From Silene conica (lineage: Eukaryota > Streptophyta > Magnoliopsida > Caryophyllales > Caryophyllaceae), in NCBI GenBank assembly GCA_029255685.2, contig CM055316.2:80784861-80848860 (forward strand): a DNA stretch of 64,000 nucleotides, written 5' to 3'. The position numbers and the translations under genes were made by a program. The notes below the pieces were generated by a model. The model made no database searches, was not told the DNA's origin, and saw nothing but the letters and a program-made list of their open reading frames with translations. This document shows positions 12,293 through 23,949 of this stretch, in pieces. The number at the start of each line of letters is the position of its first letter. Position 1 is the stretch's first letter.

Positions 12293-14754
12293 TCAATTTT
12301 GTATATTGATACAAGTTATTGATTCTTACCCGTTTATAAATTGTTTTAAAGGGGCTCCTACCAAAGACAAAGGCAAGGAGAAGGAGAAGGAAACTTGAAG
12401 TTCCTTCCATGGATGGCTAAGGTAGCATCCGAGATTGAAGACATGAAGAGCATGGCTCTAATTTTCATTCGATGTCTTCTTTCTTTTGCATTTTAATTTA
12501 AGAACTTTGTATTTCTTGTACGACAAGAATCTTGTTGAAACAATGGTTGTAATAGTGGTGACTTGGTTTTCAACCCAAGTCATCCTTTTGTTCTTAATCA
12601 AACATGTTTGGTTGTTTTAAAATGCTCTTATGATACATAACATGAGTTGATACGATTTTCATAGATCGTAATAAAGTACCTTGAATGATTCAACGTACGG
12701 AAGAAATGATAGGATCATTATAAAAGTAATACGACTTACTTAAAAACGAGAATTGCATCCCGTGAAATACTTCAAATTCAAACATAAGAACATCAGTTCA
12801 TTATAAGATTTTCACCTTAAATGAAAGAAAATGTTAATATCTCAAATACTCACATAATTCTTTATCCAATACATTGTTGACGGGCGAAAATGCTATCCTT
12901 CCTAAAATACAGGTTATTTTAGAGGATAGAGTGGGAGAAATTCTACGCCCGTAAACCAATGAAATAAACATAGAATCTTAGAGAAGAGTTCTATGAGGAG
13001 TCCTTGAGAAGAACTCTAAGAAATTGGATAGAAGAAACTACGAGAGGACACAGAAGAAACTACGCGAGGACACAAAAGGAAAATGTTCCATATGTTGTCA
13101 AAAGTTCCTAGAGAGGACAAAGGGAACCGCGAGTGTTAACGGAAGGAAATCGTTTCCATGATGTAAATGTTTCTGTTTTATAAAGATAAAAGAGGAGAAA
13201 TCATCTCCCGTTCTCGTGAAAATAGAAGATTCTTTCCGTGGGAAAGAAAATAAAAATGAAATGTTCATAACGAGTTGAGAAAATGTTTGAAGTTAATCAA
13301 AATGAAATGTTCATTATGAGTTGAGAAGATGTTTGAATATGTTGCCTAATCACTATGAAATCAGTTGGAGTTATTAACTATATGATAGTAATACAAAATT
13401 CAGTGGGAGAAAAGTTATTAAGGAAACGAAACCTACCATTTAGAGAGAATGGTGATTCTTTAAAGGTTAAAGAATATAAGGTTTTCAATTCTAGATGAAT
13501 ATATGTTAAGAACATAAATCATAAGTAAGTTTATTATAAGATAATGAAACGTCACCGATCAGTTAACAAGGTTTGGATTTGAATCCGAGATATGAAAATG
13601 TTAATTCATATAACCTTGATCAAAATGCCATAAGTTGAAATAAAGTCCTATTTCGATATAAGTTTCTCGAGGAGAACTAAGAGATCGAATCTAGGATTAA
13701 CTACGATGTGAATTCTAGTACAATATGACTATGTTCATGAGGATAACATGTCATGAGTTTTAAGAAAACAGTGGGAGCTTGCTTAAAGTAAGGAGACTCG
13801 AGTCGAGTATAAGAGACTTGAAATGTACTTGAATTAGATCATATTATACAAGATAATATGAGTCAAAAGGAAACCGAAATTTGTAGGTTTAAAAGATGTG
13901 AAGATAAGGTATATTCACATAACAAACCATTAATACAAATTGATGTATGATCATCAAAGATTGTTTATGTGGAGCAACAATATCGTATTGATTGTCCGCA
14001 CATAACAATCACTCTTATCGTTTGAGTTATTATTATTAATATTAACTCACAATTTATACTTTGTGAAATCCAAATGGGTTGTAAGAGACAATTTGAACCC
14101 CATAAGTGAACTGGATTAAACTTAGTATAGCCCATAGTCGCTTGTATGAGGTGACGTCTCGAAGCGACTACAATGTGAGGCGATTGATGACAAGTTCAAA
14201 AGTCATAGAGTCATATGGGATGACTAGTCGATCACATCGGCAGACTGTGTAACACTCTGTTGGGCATATAGTGACCGCTTATAGAGTTCTGGAAATTTTA
14301 TAATTAGCCCGGTCGTGGCGAGAGCTACTATATTATTCACATAAGTCGATTCTTAGACTTGAGACTGTTCGCCCAAGGTGGCACAGTTCAGATTGGCTTT
14401 GATTTTAGCTCTACGATCAACCGTTAAAGGGGGTCAAATGGGCTTCTTTTGGGTCATGATGGACTGTGTTAGTCGAAGGGAACAGTAGGATAGGAATTGT
14501 CCAACCCCTTGTCAGGGTTGTCTTAAATCTCAGGGCCACTCGAGGAGAAGTTTAACTGAAAATGCGTGGCCACGCTCGGAAGGTATCTATGGTAGATAAT
14601 TCCGGTCAAAACAGTTAAATCTCCAGATCGAGAAAACCGCTCAAGATATGATCAAATGCAAGTACGACCTGGAAGACACCTTGCATTGAGTGGGAGATGA
14701 CGTAATAGGACAAGAGAATTGGTGACGCACACTTGTCGAGGACAAGTGGGAGAT

Positions 14755-16001
14755 TGTTGGGAAATGTGTCCTCAACAATAGTGCGATCACAACAATGATA
14801 AAATATCATTGTCATAAATCTTATGAAAAGAATATGCAAGGGATGATCCAATATTAATATAGTCAACTGACCAACATTAATCGGTAATGATTGGCTGACT
14901 AGAGTTTAACATTACTGTCGTATGACGGTGGTGGTCAGTTGATCCCTTTAGGTCACACCTTTAGGACTAACCCCTTAAACGTATATTGATTAATTGTATA
15001 GGATACAGATTGATCGATATTCTTAAAACCGTATATTGAGAAATTAGAGGTTGAATCTTAAGGTAAGATTTATATTTGAAATTGAAATGTGTCAATTGTC
15101 AAATGTTAATTGGTATTTATGAAATATCGAAATTAGTATAATGAATGGTTCATGGTTATGACAAACGTTGTTAATATATCGTATCGACGATTATTACGAT
15201 AACCATAGTTGGGACAGTAATTTCGAATTACGAAATAATTTGTTAAATATGATTTAATTAATTTAGAAATATCATTTATGTGATAAATATATTTTAAATT
15301 GATACAATTGAATTATGTCACATAGGATGTTACATATTATACAATTGTACAAATTACAAATTGTAAAATGAAAGTACATTTTATAATTGAATATGGCGTG
15401 TGATTGTGTGTAATAGAAGAACAAATTTGTTAAATTATGGTCTTACAAACACAATCATAAGGGTAGTCTTGAACCTATTAATAGGTATGCATGCCTATAT
15501 ATTATGGTTAGACTAGAAAGCTAATTGATTCCTCTCTTTGTAGAGAACCTCACGCCACATTCACCATATACTCCTCCCATATATAATGACTTGTTGATTC
15601 ATTCATATTGAGTGAATGCAACATTATTTCTAGTATGAGAAATAATAATAAAAACCTCTAAAAACAATATTATGCAAATAATATTTTAGTGAACTAATTG
15701 GTGAGCATTAGTTCACGGTTTTAGCCTAATTCCGTCCTCTAGTTTCGGGTTCGGTTATTTGGTCCGTTTAAGGTAAGGTCTTGGTGCCTACCCATTGGAG
15801 GCAAGCTTACTTGGTTGCTTTTGGAGGATCGTCCTAAGCATATTTTGGACCGGTTGTAAGAATACGATTCTCATTATTTCCGCTTTTATTTTGCATGCAT
15901 AAGATTAAGATTGTCTAAACTAAATTAATATGAGATTAATAAGTATATTAGCATGTCTAATAACACGAAATTAGCTAGTATGACTACCTCGATTTCCAAC
16001 A
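14755..16001 (+). repeat. Right LTR of the gag-only copia-like fossil
   Basis: Starts TGTTGGGAAAT directly after a polypurine tract and ends ATTTCCAACA, so the tips are inverted repeats of each other (TG...CA). Length is about 1247 bases. A TATA-like motif lies near 15495. Confidence 0.75.
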
Positions 16002-16880
16002 GATCTTTCACATCCTTTCCTCCGTGTCTTACCTCCATAATACTTGATCTATCACTACCCGCTAGCAATACGAAATAACGATGTATTTTTATTGTTCTGT
16101 TTACCTAATTTTATAAAAGGTAATATTCAGAAACAAAAAATAGCAAACACTTCAATCTTTAATTATCGCTTGTATTTATTTTGCCTTTTTTAATATATTT
16201 TCACTCTTTTGAGATTATATTTCTCCTTCTACTCTTTAATTTTGTAGATCTTATTTTTTCTTCCGCGCAATATTATTATGTTTAATTAATTTCAAAGTAT
16301 TTTTAAAGCTTTATTTTTTTATTTTTTAAAAAAAACAAAATTGTGATACTAATTAATGAGATATTTTTTAGTTTAATTAAATAGTTCATTCTTAATAAAA
16401 TATTATTAAAATTATATCTCAATATTAATTTATGTTGACTGTAAATCTAGAAATTACAAATCTTTTTAAATGTTACTTTATTTAAGCTCCTTTTTTCAAA
16501 CATATATTCATCATTTCTAGTTTTCGACCACCCAGGTATTAAATAAATAATATAGATTTTATCCAAATAATGGCTATAATAAGCAAAATAATTCTTTTTC
16601 CGGGATAAATTTTGTTCTAGGGTAAGGAAATTACTATTTTTGTACTCAAGTTACTCAATACTATATTTAATGTTCATGTTATATTTTTGTTGTGTTTCCA
16701 AAATTAATAGTCAAGTTCATATATCGTTTATCAAACAGTTAAATTGCACGCATATGTGTATAAAATTAATTAATTAATCAAATAAACATGAAGGGGCCAC
16801 CGAACTATTTTCTTTGAAAATTTGACTTTCAACCGCAGGCTGACACCTCAGCACTGTGGTGGTTTCTTTAATAAATAAGA
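16002..16880. other. AT-rich intergenic DNA
   Basis: Nothing recognised: low-complexity AT-rich sequence, no open frame of note. Confidence 0.4.
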
Positions 16881-16882
16881 TA

Positions 16883-17163
16883 CCCCCTCTTACCCGTTTA
16901 TAATGTCCCATTGTGATTAAAAGACAAAATTTACGAGATATTAGTTGTTTAATATTTTTGTTGAGTAGGGGTATGTTGATTGGAGAGATGGTGTTAAGAT
17001 TTGTATAAAGTAAGCGGGGTAATGGGTGGGTGAGTAATAAATGAAAATTAATAAGGGTAGAATGGTAAAAACTTGGTAAAACAATTTACCAAAAATGGAC
17101 AATGGGACAATATCCTGAATAGACGAAAATGTACAATGAGACATTTAAATTGGGTAGGAGGGA
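16883..17163. mobile_element. Stowaway-like (Tc1/mariner) MITE
   Basis: The left end CCCCCTCTTACCC and right end GGGTAGGAGGGAT form an imperfect inverted repeat with the 'CTCCCTCCGTCCC' look of plant Stowaway elements. It is flanked by TA dinucleotides. The arms continue as AATGTCCCATTGT against ACAATGAGACATT. No coding sequence. Confidence 0.65.
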
Positions 17164-17388
17164 TTATTTTTTAATTTCTTAACTTATATTTTTTTTTCTT
17201 AAATTGATAATCCATGTCACATTTAAAGTTATCATGTCACATTTAATTTTGCCATGCCACACTTCTTAGGGTACCTTTTAATTAGATTTTATAGACAATT
17301 TTTTTTAGATAAACACTATATAAATAGCTTATCATGGCACATGACGATAAAAAACTAATTATTTTAGCGCTTTAATTATATTGTATAA

Positions 17389-18192
17389 GGCTCCGTTTGA
17401 CAGTGCGTTTCAGGTACCTGATTTGTCTAATTGTCTGAAGTAACTTTTTTGCCAAAACAATTAGGTACCTTATTTCTTTTGGAGTGTTTGACAACTACCC
17501 GTTTTGAGTAAAAAAAGGTACCTGAATTAAAAAGTTACATCATGTAGCATTTGAGAAATCAGGTACCTGATTCCTTTTTTTCTACCTATTTTACCCTCGT
17601 ATTTTATAACGTTAATTAACAAACACAATGCAAAACCCTTACATATCAATAAAGTATATTTTTGAGGATATATTGTTTGAATTTTGTTTTTACCTAATCG
17701 TTATATTTTAATTATTGGTCGCAACTCGCATTTCTCCGTTACAAATGAGAATTTGTGAAATTTTCTGGGCATGAATCATTTGTATATAAAAGCTAGTAGC
17801 TGAAACTACTCCTAAAACTTTATTTTAATGTCTAATTCATTCAAAACAGTGTGCATGAAGAAATCATAGAAGTAGCAATGCAGACATTTTTCAATACCAT
17901 TTTAAGTGCACGATTCTACTTAAGAAGTTACTACTCAATTTGTTTCGGTCATTTGTTTACAATAACGCAAGAATAATAGTAAAAACAAAAAAAATATCAA
18001 TAATAAATCATGTTCGTTTACGTCATTTTGTCAAATATCAGCTACATTTTCAGTTAGTTTCCAAATAATTCTAACAAAAATCAGCTACCTTATCAGGTCT
18101 TAATTTTCAGGTACCTTTTCAGGTTTCAAGTACGTTTCAGGTTTCAGGTACTTTTTCAGGTACCTTTTCAGGTAGTTTTGCCAAAGAGAGCC
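17389..18192. mobile_element. PIF/Harbinger-type (Tourist-like) MITE, 804 bp
   Basis: The ends GGCTCCGTTTGACAG and (reverse) GGCTCTCTTTGGCAAAA are imperfect terminal inverted repeats. The flanks are TAA on both sides (17386-17388 and 18193-18195), the 3-bp duplication expected for PIF/Harbinger. The interior is rich in CAGGTACCT motifs near both ends. No transposase is seen. Confidence 0.75.
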
Positions 18193-18195
18193 TAA

Positions 18196-19371
18196 GTATA
18201 CTATTTATACAACATATTTTTCACTTATGATTACAGAGTAAATTTGTTACTTTTATTTATATTCCAAAAGAACTTTAATATTTTAGATAAGACGTTGAAT
18301 AAATTCTAAAAATTATTATAGACAAAAGAAAGGTCAAAAGTGTATTAGATAGATGTATATAATTTAATATTTATAGCAAAACAAAAATAGTTGCATGATG
18401 TAAATTTATAGTGATGTGTTTTTTATTTGGGGATTAACTTATTTTAACAATGAACACATAAATTTTAAATTTAGTATGCATTTTGATTTATTAATTGCTG
18501 TAAATTTACTAAAAATTAAGAGTTTAAACTTTATTCGTTGAACTTTTTGCCAAAATGGAGTCGGAAACCAAACTATTTACCAAAATGGAGCTCGTTTCAA
18601 ACTATTTACCAAAAATAGGTCCACTTCATCAATTCCGTTTTTTTTTTTTTGAAATTTAGAACATGTCGCTGTCTGGGACATCGACATGTTGCGTGCAAAA
18701 TTCGAGCTCTAACGAGCTACCTTCGTCATGTCCCTTCTCCTTCGTCGGACCACCAAATGAAATACAACCACCATTCTCTTCTTCTCACTTCCCTTATCGT
18801 ATTCACATGGTTGTTGGAATTATTTGTTCCATGATTTGCGCAAAAAATGAGCCGTAATATCGCCCGCCGTTCACCAACAATTTCGGTTTCGAACACTGCA
18901 TCTCCTCTGTTTTATTTTTTAAAATAATGATGTTATGCTATTTAGAAACTTGGTATGCATTTTATGCTCGTAAATTGATTAGTTTTTTATTTTTTCTTTT
19001 TTATATAATGATGATGTGGCTTGCTAGAATTTCTCAAAAGTGAAATGGTGAAATGTGGTATTTTATCTTGCCTTTTTATATTACTTTTTCCGATTTTTTG
19101 TGTTGTTCCCTTTTGATTTTAACACAAGAAATAAGAGAATTAATTTGGACCACACAATACACATGACCCCACATGAAATTGATTTTGGACCACACAAAGT
19201 TGTCCAAAAGAGGAAAGAGGGAACATCAATGTTATTAGACCACAATGGAAAAGGAACATCATAGGAAATCGGAGATAGTCTTTATCTATAGATTTGTAAG
19301 GCATGCTTAATGTATCATATAGTTTTCACTTAAATATTATAAATATAGTGAAATTTATAATCGATCAAGAA
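18196..19371. other. AT-rich DNA; left flank of the Helitron
   Basis: 18530-18620 has repeated 'CTATTTACCAAAA' wording of unknown origin. About 19310-19360 matches the DNA upstream of PMEI copy 3 (reverse of 60595-60630), so this is PMEI upstream sequence split off by the Helitron. No gene is seen. Confidence 0.5.
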
Positions 19372-19888
19372 TCATTATTACTATAAAAGAAGAATGTAAA
19401 ACTGCATACGTGGCGCAATCAGGTTTCAGCGTTGAGTGTTTCGAGCTCTCACATTCATCCTCAGAAATTTCAGTTTTGTAGACCAATCAGAATTACTCAT
19501 CTACGCCACCTCATATTAATTTAATAATTTAATTATTTAATAATAATTTAATTATTATTATATACAAAAATATGACCAGAATAAAATCCTTCCAAATTTG
19601 ACCATGTTGATTATTAAATTGTTGTGCACAAAATAAAATCATTCTCAGAATCATTCTCATTTTACCAGAATACAATCATTCTGAATACAATCATTCTAAA
19701 TCGTCTCTTTCCTATATCCAATTCTCAAATCATTCCCAGAATCATTCTCAAAATCATTCCCATCGATCACTTTTCCTGAAATCATCTTCAGTTTTCCTGA
19801 AAACATCTTCATAGTTGATACACATCTTTTTCAGAAAGCCAAAAAACGCCTCTATTTTTTTCTCAAATCTCCGAATACCGCACTATTA

Positions 19889-20419
19889 ATGGCGCCTCAC
19901 ATCCCTAGACTTCCTCAAAGACCCCCAAAACCTCAAAATCAACAACCGTTAAAGCCCCAAATTCCTCCAAACCTTAGCATCAAGCGCAATTGGTCCCTCG
20001 CCGATTTCGAGATCGGTAAACCTCTTGGCAAGGGCAAATTCGGTCGAGTTTACCTCGCTCGCGAAATCAATGTTCGATTACTTAACAACTTCTCATATTA
20101 TTACTCTTAATTAACCTAATTATCCTTCTTAATAATTTTTATTTCGTAATTAATTGATTGACTGCGCAGAGTAAATATATAGTAGCGATCAAGGTGATTT
20201 TCAAGGAACAGATAGAGAAGTACAAGCTACATCATCAAATGAGGAGAGAAATGGAGATTCAAATGAGTTTACGCCATCCCAATGTTCTTCGTCTTTTCGG
20301 TTGGTTTCATGATTCTCAAAGGATTTTTTTGATTCTTGAGTATGCTTTCGTTGGTGACTGGTGAGCTTTACAAGGAGCTTCGTCGTTCCGGTTTTCTTCC
20401 AGAAAAGCAGGCTGCAACG
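19889..20419 (+). pseudogene. Aurora kinase 5' gene fragment captured in the Helitron
   Basis: Exon 1 (19889-20071) encodes a Pro/Gln-rich leader, then [20 protein letters not shown] with the glycine-rich ATP loop (GKGKFG, residues 48-53). Exon 2 (20170-20419) continues with [20 protein letters not shown], including the ATP-binding lysine (residue 69), and [15 protein letters not shown]. These are hallmarks of plant Aurora kinases, mitotic serine/threonine kinases. The copy stops after exon 2: the catalytic loop, DFG and activation segment are absent. Within exon 2, extra bases near 20350-20362 shift the frame just before the ELYKEL-type segment. The 5' leader and the start of intron 2 were captured too, which points to DNA-level capture of genomic sequence, not a retrocopy. 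A functional kinase is ruled out; a chimeric transcript is possible. Confidence 0.88.
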
Positions 20420-20469
20420 GTATAATTTCTGAAATTTTCGATATTGTTTGTTGTCGATAGTTTTTGATG

Positions 20470-20680
20470 GACATTGCCGTGTTTCATTATTGTAGTTAAC
20501 CTAAAGAAATGAAATTAAGTGCCCAGAAGGTCTTTTTCAATGATGGCGGGATTCAAGCCTGGGTCATGATTATCGTCTATGTCGCTTTACAGGCTATCGT
20601 AACTAGCATCAGCAACTATAAGGTTATTCTGCAACACCACTATAAGAGTATAAGGTTACTTCAGCACTTATAATTTCTTT
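20470..20680 (+). other. Possible second captured fragment, unidentified
   Basis: After the Aurora piece, 20509 onward has an open stretch of about 50 codons with a hydrophobic run (AWVMIIVYVALQAIV). It follows an AG that could be an acceptor site. Base composition is less AT-rich than around it. I do not recognise the protein; it may be one exon of a membrane protein gene caught by the Helitron. Confidence 0.3.
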
Positions 20681-20939
20681 TACAAAATTTTTTATATTAA
20701 ACGTAATTTATAATCTATAATCTCGAAAAAAATAGGAATATAGACCAATATTATTAAATTAAGAGTTTGACCGTATTATAATAATTAAATTCAAATACTC
20801 TAATTGTTATCTATCCTAAACATAGATTATCAAGCATAAAAAATATCTATTCCATAAAGTAAAATTTCAAGATGAAAAACAGAAAAATATCAAGCATAAT
20901 TTGACCCGAGTCAATAACTAAATTAAGAACTCTAAAATA

Positions 20940-21400
20940 ATATTGTGAAGATTTATTAGGAATATTCTACACGGATATTTTAGGAATTAATATAATAAAT
21001 ATATAATACATAATATTCTATTCTATGCCATAAAAATCGTCAACCCAAAATCAACTAAACTGAAATTAATAATATTGTGAAGATTTATTAGGAATATTCT
21101 ACACCCCGTGAAAATTTATTACTGCTATTAACATATTTTAGGAATTTGCTGATATTACGTCAATTATTATACAAAGAGTCCAACTAAATTAAGAAACTTG
21201 AGATACACCTTTTAAAATATTCTACACGGATATTTTAGGAATTAATATAATAAATATATAATACATAATATTTATAAATCATATATAGCAATTTTATTAC
21301 GTGAATTAGCTATTATATTTAATATTTAATAATGATTCTATGCCATAAAAATCGTCAAACCAAAATCAACTAAACTGAAATTAGGAATATTGTGAAATAT
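20940..21400. repeat. Internal duplication in the Helitron
   Basis: Two stretches, about 20940-21065 and 21210-21380, share GGAATATTCTACACGGATAT, then TCTATGCCATAAAAATCGTC and AAAATCAACTAAACTGAAAT. No coding sequence is seen. Confidence 0.6.
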
Positions 21401-21686
21401 CTGTGAGATAATAATTTAATAGGAGTAATCAGCTATTATATTTAATAACGATGCCATAAAAAACGTGTTACCTAAATACAGAGTCCTTAGGGGTGTTACC
21501 AAATCATATTCCATATTACATATAAACAGAGATTTACCTCCTAGAGAATTCCACTTAATAAGAACTATCCCCGAATTATAAATAGAGACTTCAAGCCGTG
21601 TAATACAAAGTACCTGCATCCACAACATATTATTCAGCCCTAATACACATTACCTGCTATCATACCTCAACAAATATTCATATCAA

Positions 21687-22990
21687 ATGGCTATGACAAG
21701 TTTTTTTACTATTAGCGACCTCAAGTACGGGGTTCGCGTTACTCAGATCAACGTAAGAGTTGTACACAAATGGGAGAGACCTGAATTAGCCTTCAAAAAC
21801 AAAAATTTCGAAAAAAAATCAGATACTTCTAACAAAAAGAAACTCGATGCAATAGAGTTGCTATTTGTGGATTCCAAGGTTTGTCTTTCTTCTACCATTT
21901 ATTCTACAATAATTTTATACGTTATGTGTTCTTTTTATTTATACAAAAACTGATCTGAATTTATTTCTATTGTTTTCAGAATGATTTTATCCAAGCCACC
22001 ATAAGGAAACAATTGATTTCTCACTTTGGATCACAGTTGTGTGTCGGTGAAGTTTACACTATTCGTAACATGACCGTAGACAACAACACAGGCCTTGACA
22101 AGGCAACCCCTCATCCCTATCGATTGAGGTTTGAATACTCAACACGAGTCCAGAAAATCAGTGATCCTACCATACCAAATAGTCTATATCGTTTTTCAGC
22201 TTTTAATGACATATTGGATGGTATAATTCCACCCACACATTATATAGGTACGACTCTTACATATTATATTCATTTACTCTATTTTATTAATTGTCGACTA
22301 TGATTTTGATTTTTTACATATTTGACAATGTAGATGTTATAGGAAAACTGTATGAGATTGGTCCTATAACGGAAACTCCGAGTAAGCATGTGTGTCGCAC
22401 AATAAGGCTTGAAGACTATCAGTTAGTTCATCTCTACATCACTATTTAAATCATTTTCTTATATTTCGAATATTCTTTAATTGTCGCCTATCTATTTACA
22501 AAATTATTATTTTGTTTTAGGGGAACAAAGCTCCCATGCACATTATGGGAACCATTTGCAAGTCAAGTACCCGATCTTATATCCAAACTCCCCAATCCCG
22601 AGCAGTCAAAAGTAATCGTCATCCAATGTGTGCAAACAAAAAAGTTTGAAGGTACGTATAAAAATCGTAATTTTAGATAGGCAATATGTGTTTTTACGGC
22701 TGAAAAAATCCTTCTAAGTCGTCTGAAAAAATCAAAAATTCAGCAGCAAAAATATAAAAATGATTAAACCATGCAAATGAATAATGAAAGCAAGTCCCAT
22801 AAGCAATTTCTTTTCTAAATTTATACGATATGTGTTTTTACAGCTGAAAAAATTAAATTATTAAATGGATATTTGACCTCTTATAAACAATTTCTCAGGT
22901 TCTTGGCGGATCCAACCAACCTTCAACGCCACAGTGTTTAACGTCAATCCGGATTTACCAGAACTTAGGGAGTTTGAGCCTAGGTATTAA
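21687..22990 (+). CDS. RPA-like (DUF223/OB-fold) protein of the Helitron
   Basis: Five exons, 21687-21878, 21980-22247, 22334-22421, 22521-22651 and 22899-22990, all with GT-AG borders and consistent phase, encode 256 residues ending FEPRY. The N-terminal part (ISDLKYGVRVTQINVRVVHKW, then FIQATIRKQLISHFGSQLCVGEVYTIRNMTV and HPYRLRFEYSTRV) matches the DUF223 / RPA70-like OB fold found in plant Helitrons. The second half (KLPCTLWEPFA ... VIVIQC ... GSWRIQPTFNATVFNVNP) looks like a following OB fold. RPA1 proteins bind single-stranded DNA; in Helitrons they are thought to assist rolling-circle replication, but that role is inferred here. The coding sequence looks uninterrupted although no Rep/helicase is present nearby. 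A captured or domesticated host RPA paralogue is the alternative. Confidence 0.8.
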
Positions 22991-23532
22991 TTTCCAAAAT
23001 TATCTTAGAGAACTAAAATATCTAGGGTCACGAGTAAGAAAGGTCTAAAAGTGCTACTTCTTGATGAAGAAGGAGGGATGACTAATACAACAACAAATGT
23101 TGTTTACAAGGAGGTTTTCGAGAAACTGTAATTTTCGTGTTGGTTATCGAATTTTAATACACCCATTTAATTTATATTTGTACCTGATTAGTTATTTTGT
23201 TCATCGTATTTGTCCGTCAAATTATGTTCCGTAAGTAATTCATCAAAAGACAATAACTTTTCAAACTACTCATTATTAGTTATTTAATCTTTTTTTAGTC
23301 GTCTATTGTTTTTTCTTATATACCTTATTTATTAATGTTATCATAAGTAATCCAAATATTATCATCATTACTAATAGCTATTCGAAGATTAGTGCATCAG
23401 GAAATTCATCTTTTCACCGAATATATCTTATATTCAAACATTCCGTTAAAAAAAAATTCGTTCGAATAAACAGAATTGCTATATATTGAAATAAATATAC
23501 CGACGTCGTCTTTAAAAATAAGTGTACACAAC

Positions 23533-23561
23533 CCCGTGATTTTTCACGGGTGTTACACTAG
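23533..23561 (+). repeat. Helitron 3' terminal hairpin and CTAG end
   Basis: Stem CCCGTGA (23533-23539) pairs with TCACGGG (23544-23550) over a 4-base loop; then TGTTACA and CTAG (23558-23561), followed by T. Confidence 0.85.
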
Positions 23562-23949
23562 TTCATAAAGAAATTGAAACAATTTTATAATTTTGCAATC
23601 AATATATTTTTCTGTAGAAATTGTATTTAAATAAAAAAAAAGTCAATTATGCCAGGAAATAAGATATGGTATGATTATATACGAACAAAATAAGGAAATA
23701 TATATAATGCTTTACTATCATATCCTATAAGAAAGGTAAGAGGCTGATTTATAGGCTAATAATATTGGAAACTATATATCTTATGCTTAGGGAAGTAAAT
23801 AACTACCATTATTTACATATATAATTATATTTAAGGAAGTATATTATTTATTTGGCTGTATAGTAAAGATTTTTAAATAGATGTATAAATAAAATTACGG
23901 TTTTTTAACGGGTGCGATACCCAAAGTACGATTATATAAGAACAAAAAC
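23562..23949 (+). promoter_or_regulatory. Upstream region of PMEI copy 1
   Basis: From the Helitron edge to the ATG the sequence is shared with 52425-52823 and, inverted, 60241-60575. TATAAATA at 23884-23891 lies 66 bases before the ATG, and the same box is kept in copies 2 (52757-52764) and 3 (60297-60304, minus strand). The Helitron cuts off anything that used to lie farther upstream. Confidence 0.6.

Larger units (their letters stand above)
11050..16001 (+). mobile_element. Gag-only Ty1/copia-like fossil (TR-GAG-like), left end not found
   Basis: The parts seen are a gag reading frame (11366-12292), a long non-coding interior with many GTGGGAG motifs, a polypurine tract (GACAAGTGGGAGAT, about 14741-14754) and a right LTR (14755-16001). 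No pol gene was recognised between gag and the LTR, which fits a non-autonomous gag-carrying element mobilised by a relative. A left LTR matching the right one was not found, so the element is incomplete and its left edge is uncertain. Pieces of its 3' tail recur in reverse at 26395-26530 and 55290-55410. Age cannot be judged without an LTR pair. Confidence 0.65.
19372..23561 (+). mobile_element. Helitron, about 4.2 kb, with captured gene pieces
   Basis: The 5' end TCATTATTACTATAAAAG resembles plant Helitron starts and follows an A. The 3' end is a 7-bp hairpin (CCCGTGA/TCACGGG, 23533-23550), then 7 bases, then CTAG and a flanking T, as in classic Helitrons. Insertion between A and T is supported by paralogous sites without it: PMEI copies 2 and 3 have continuous DNA at 52430 and 60578 where this one is split. 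The 5' edge could instead be 19361 (also TC after A). It carries an Aurora kinase 5' piece and an RPA-like gene. No Rep/helicase is seen, so it is non-autonomous. Confidence 0.85.

Noticed and set aside
18649-18857. Two overlapping small frames near 18650-18857
   Set aside because: Overlapping frames with no domain, in repeat-like DNA.
19372-23561. Rep/helicase gene in the Helitron
   Set aside because: No Rep HUH motif or helicase frame is visible on either strand in 4.2 kb.
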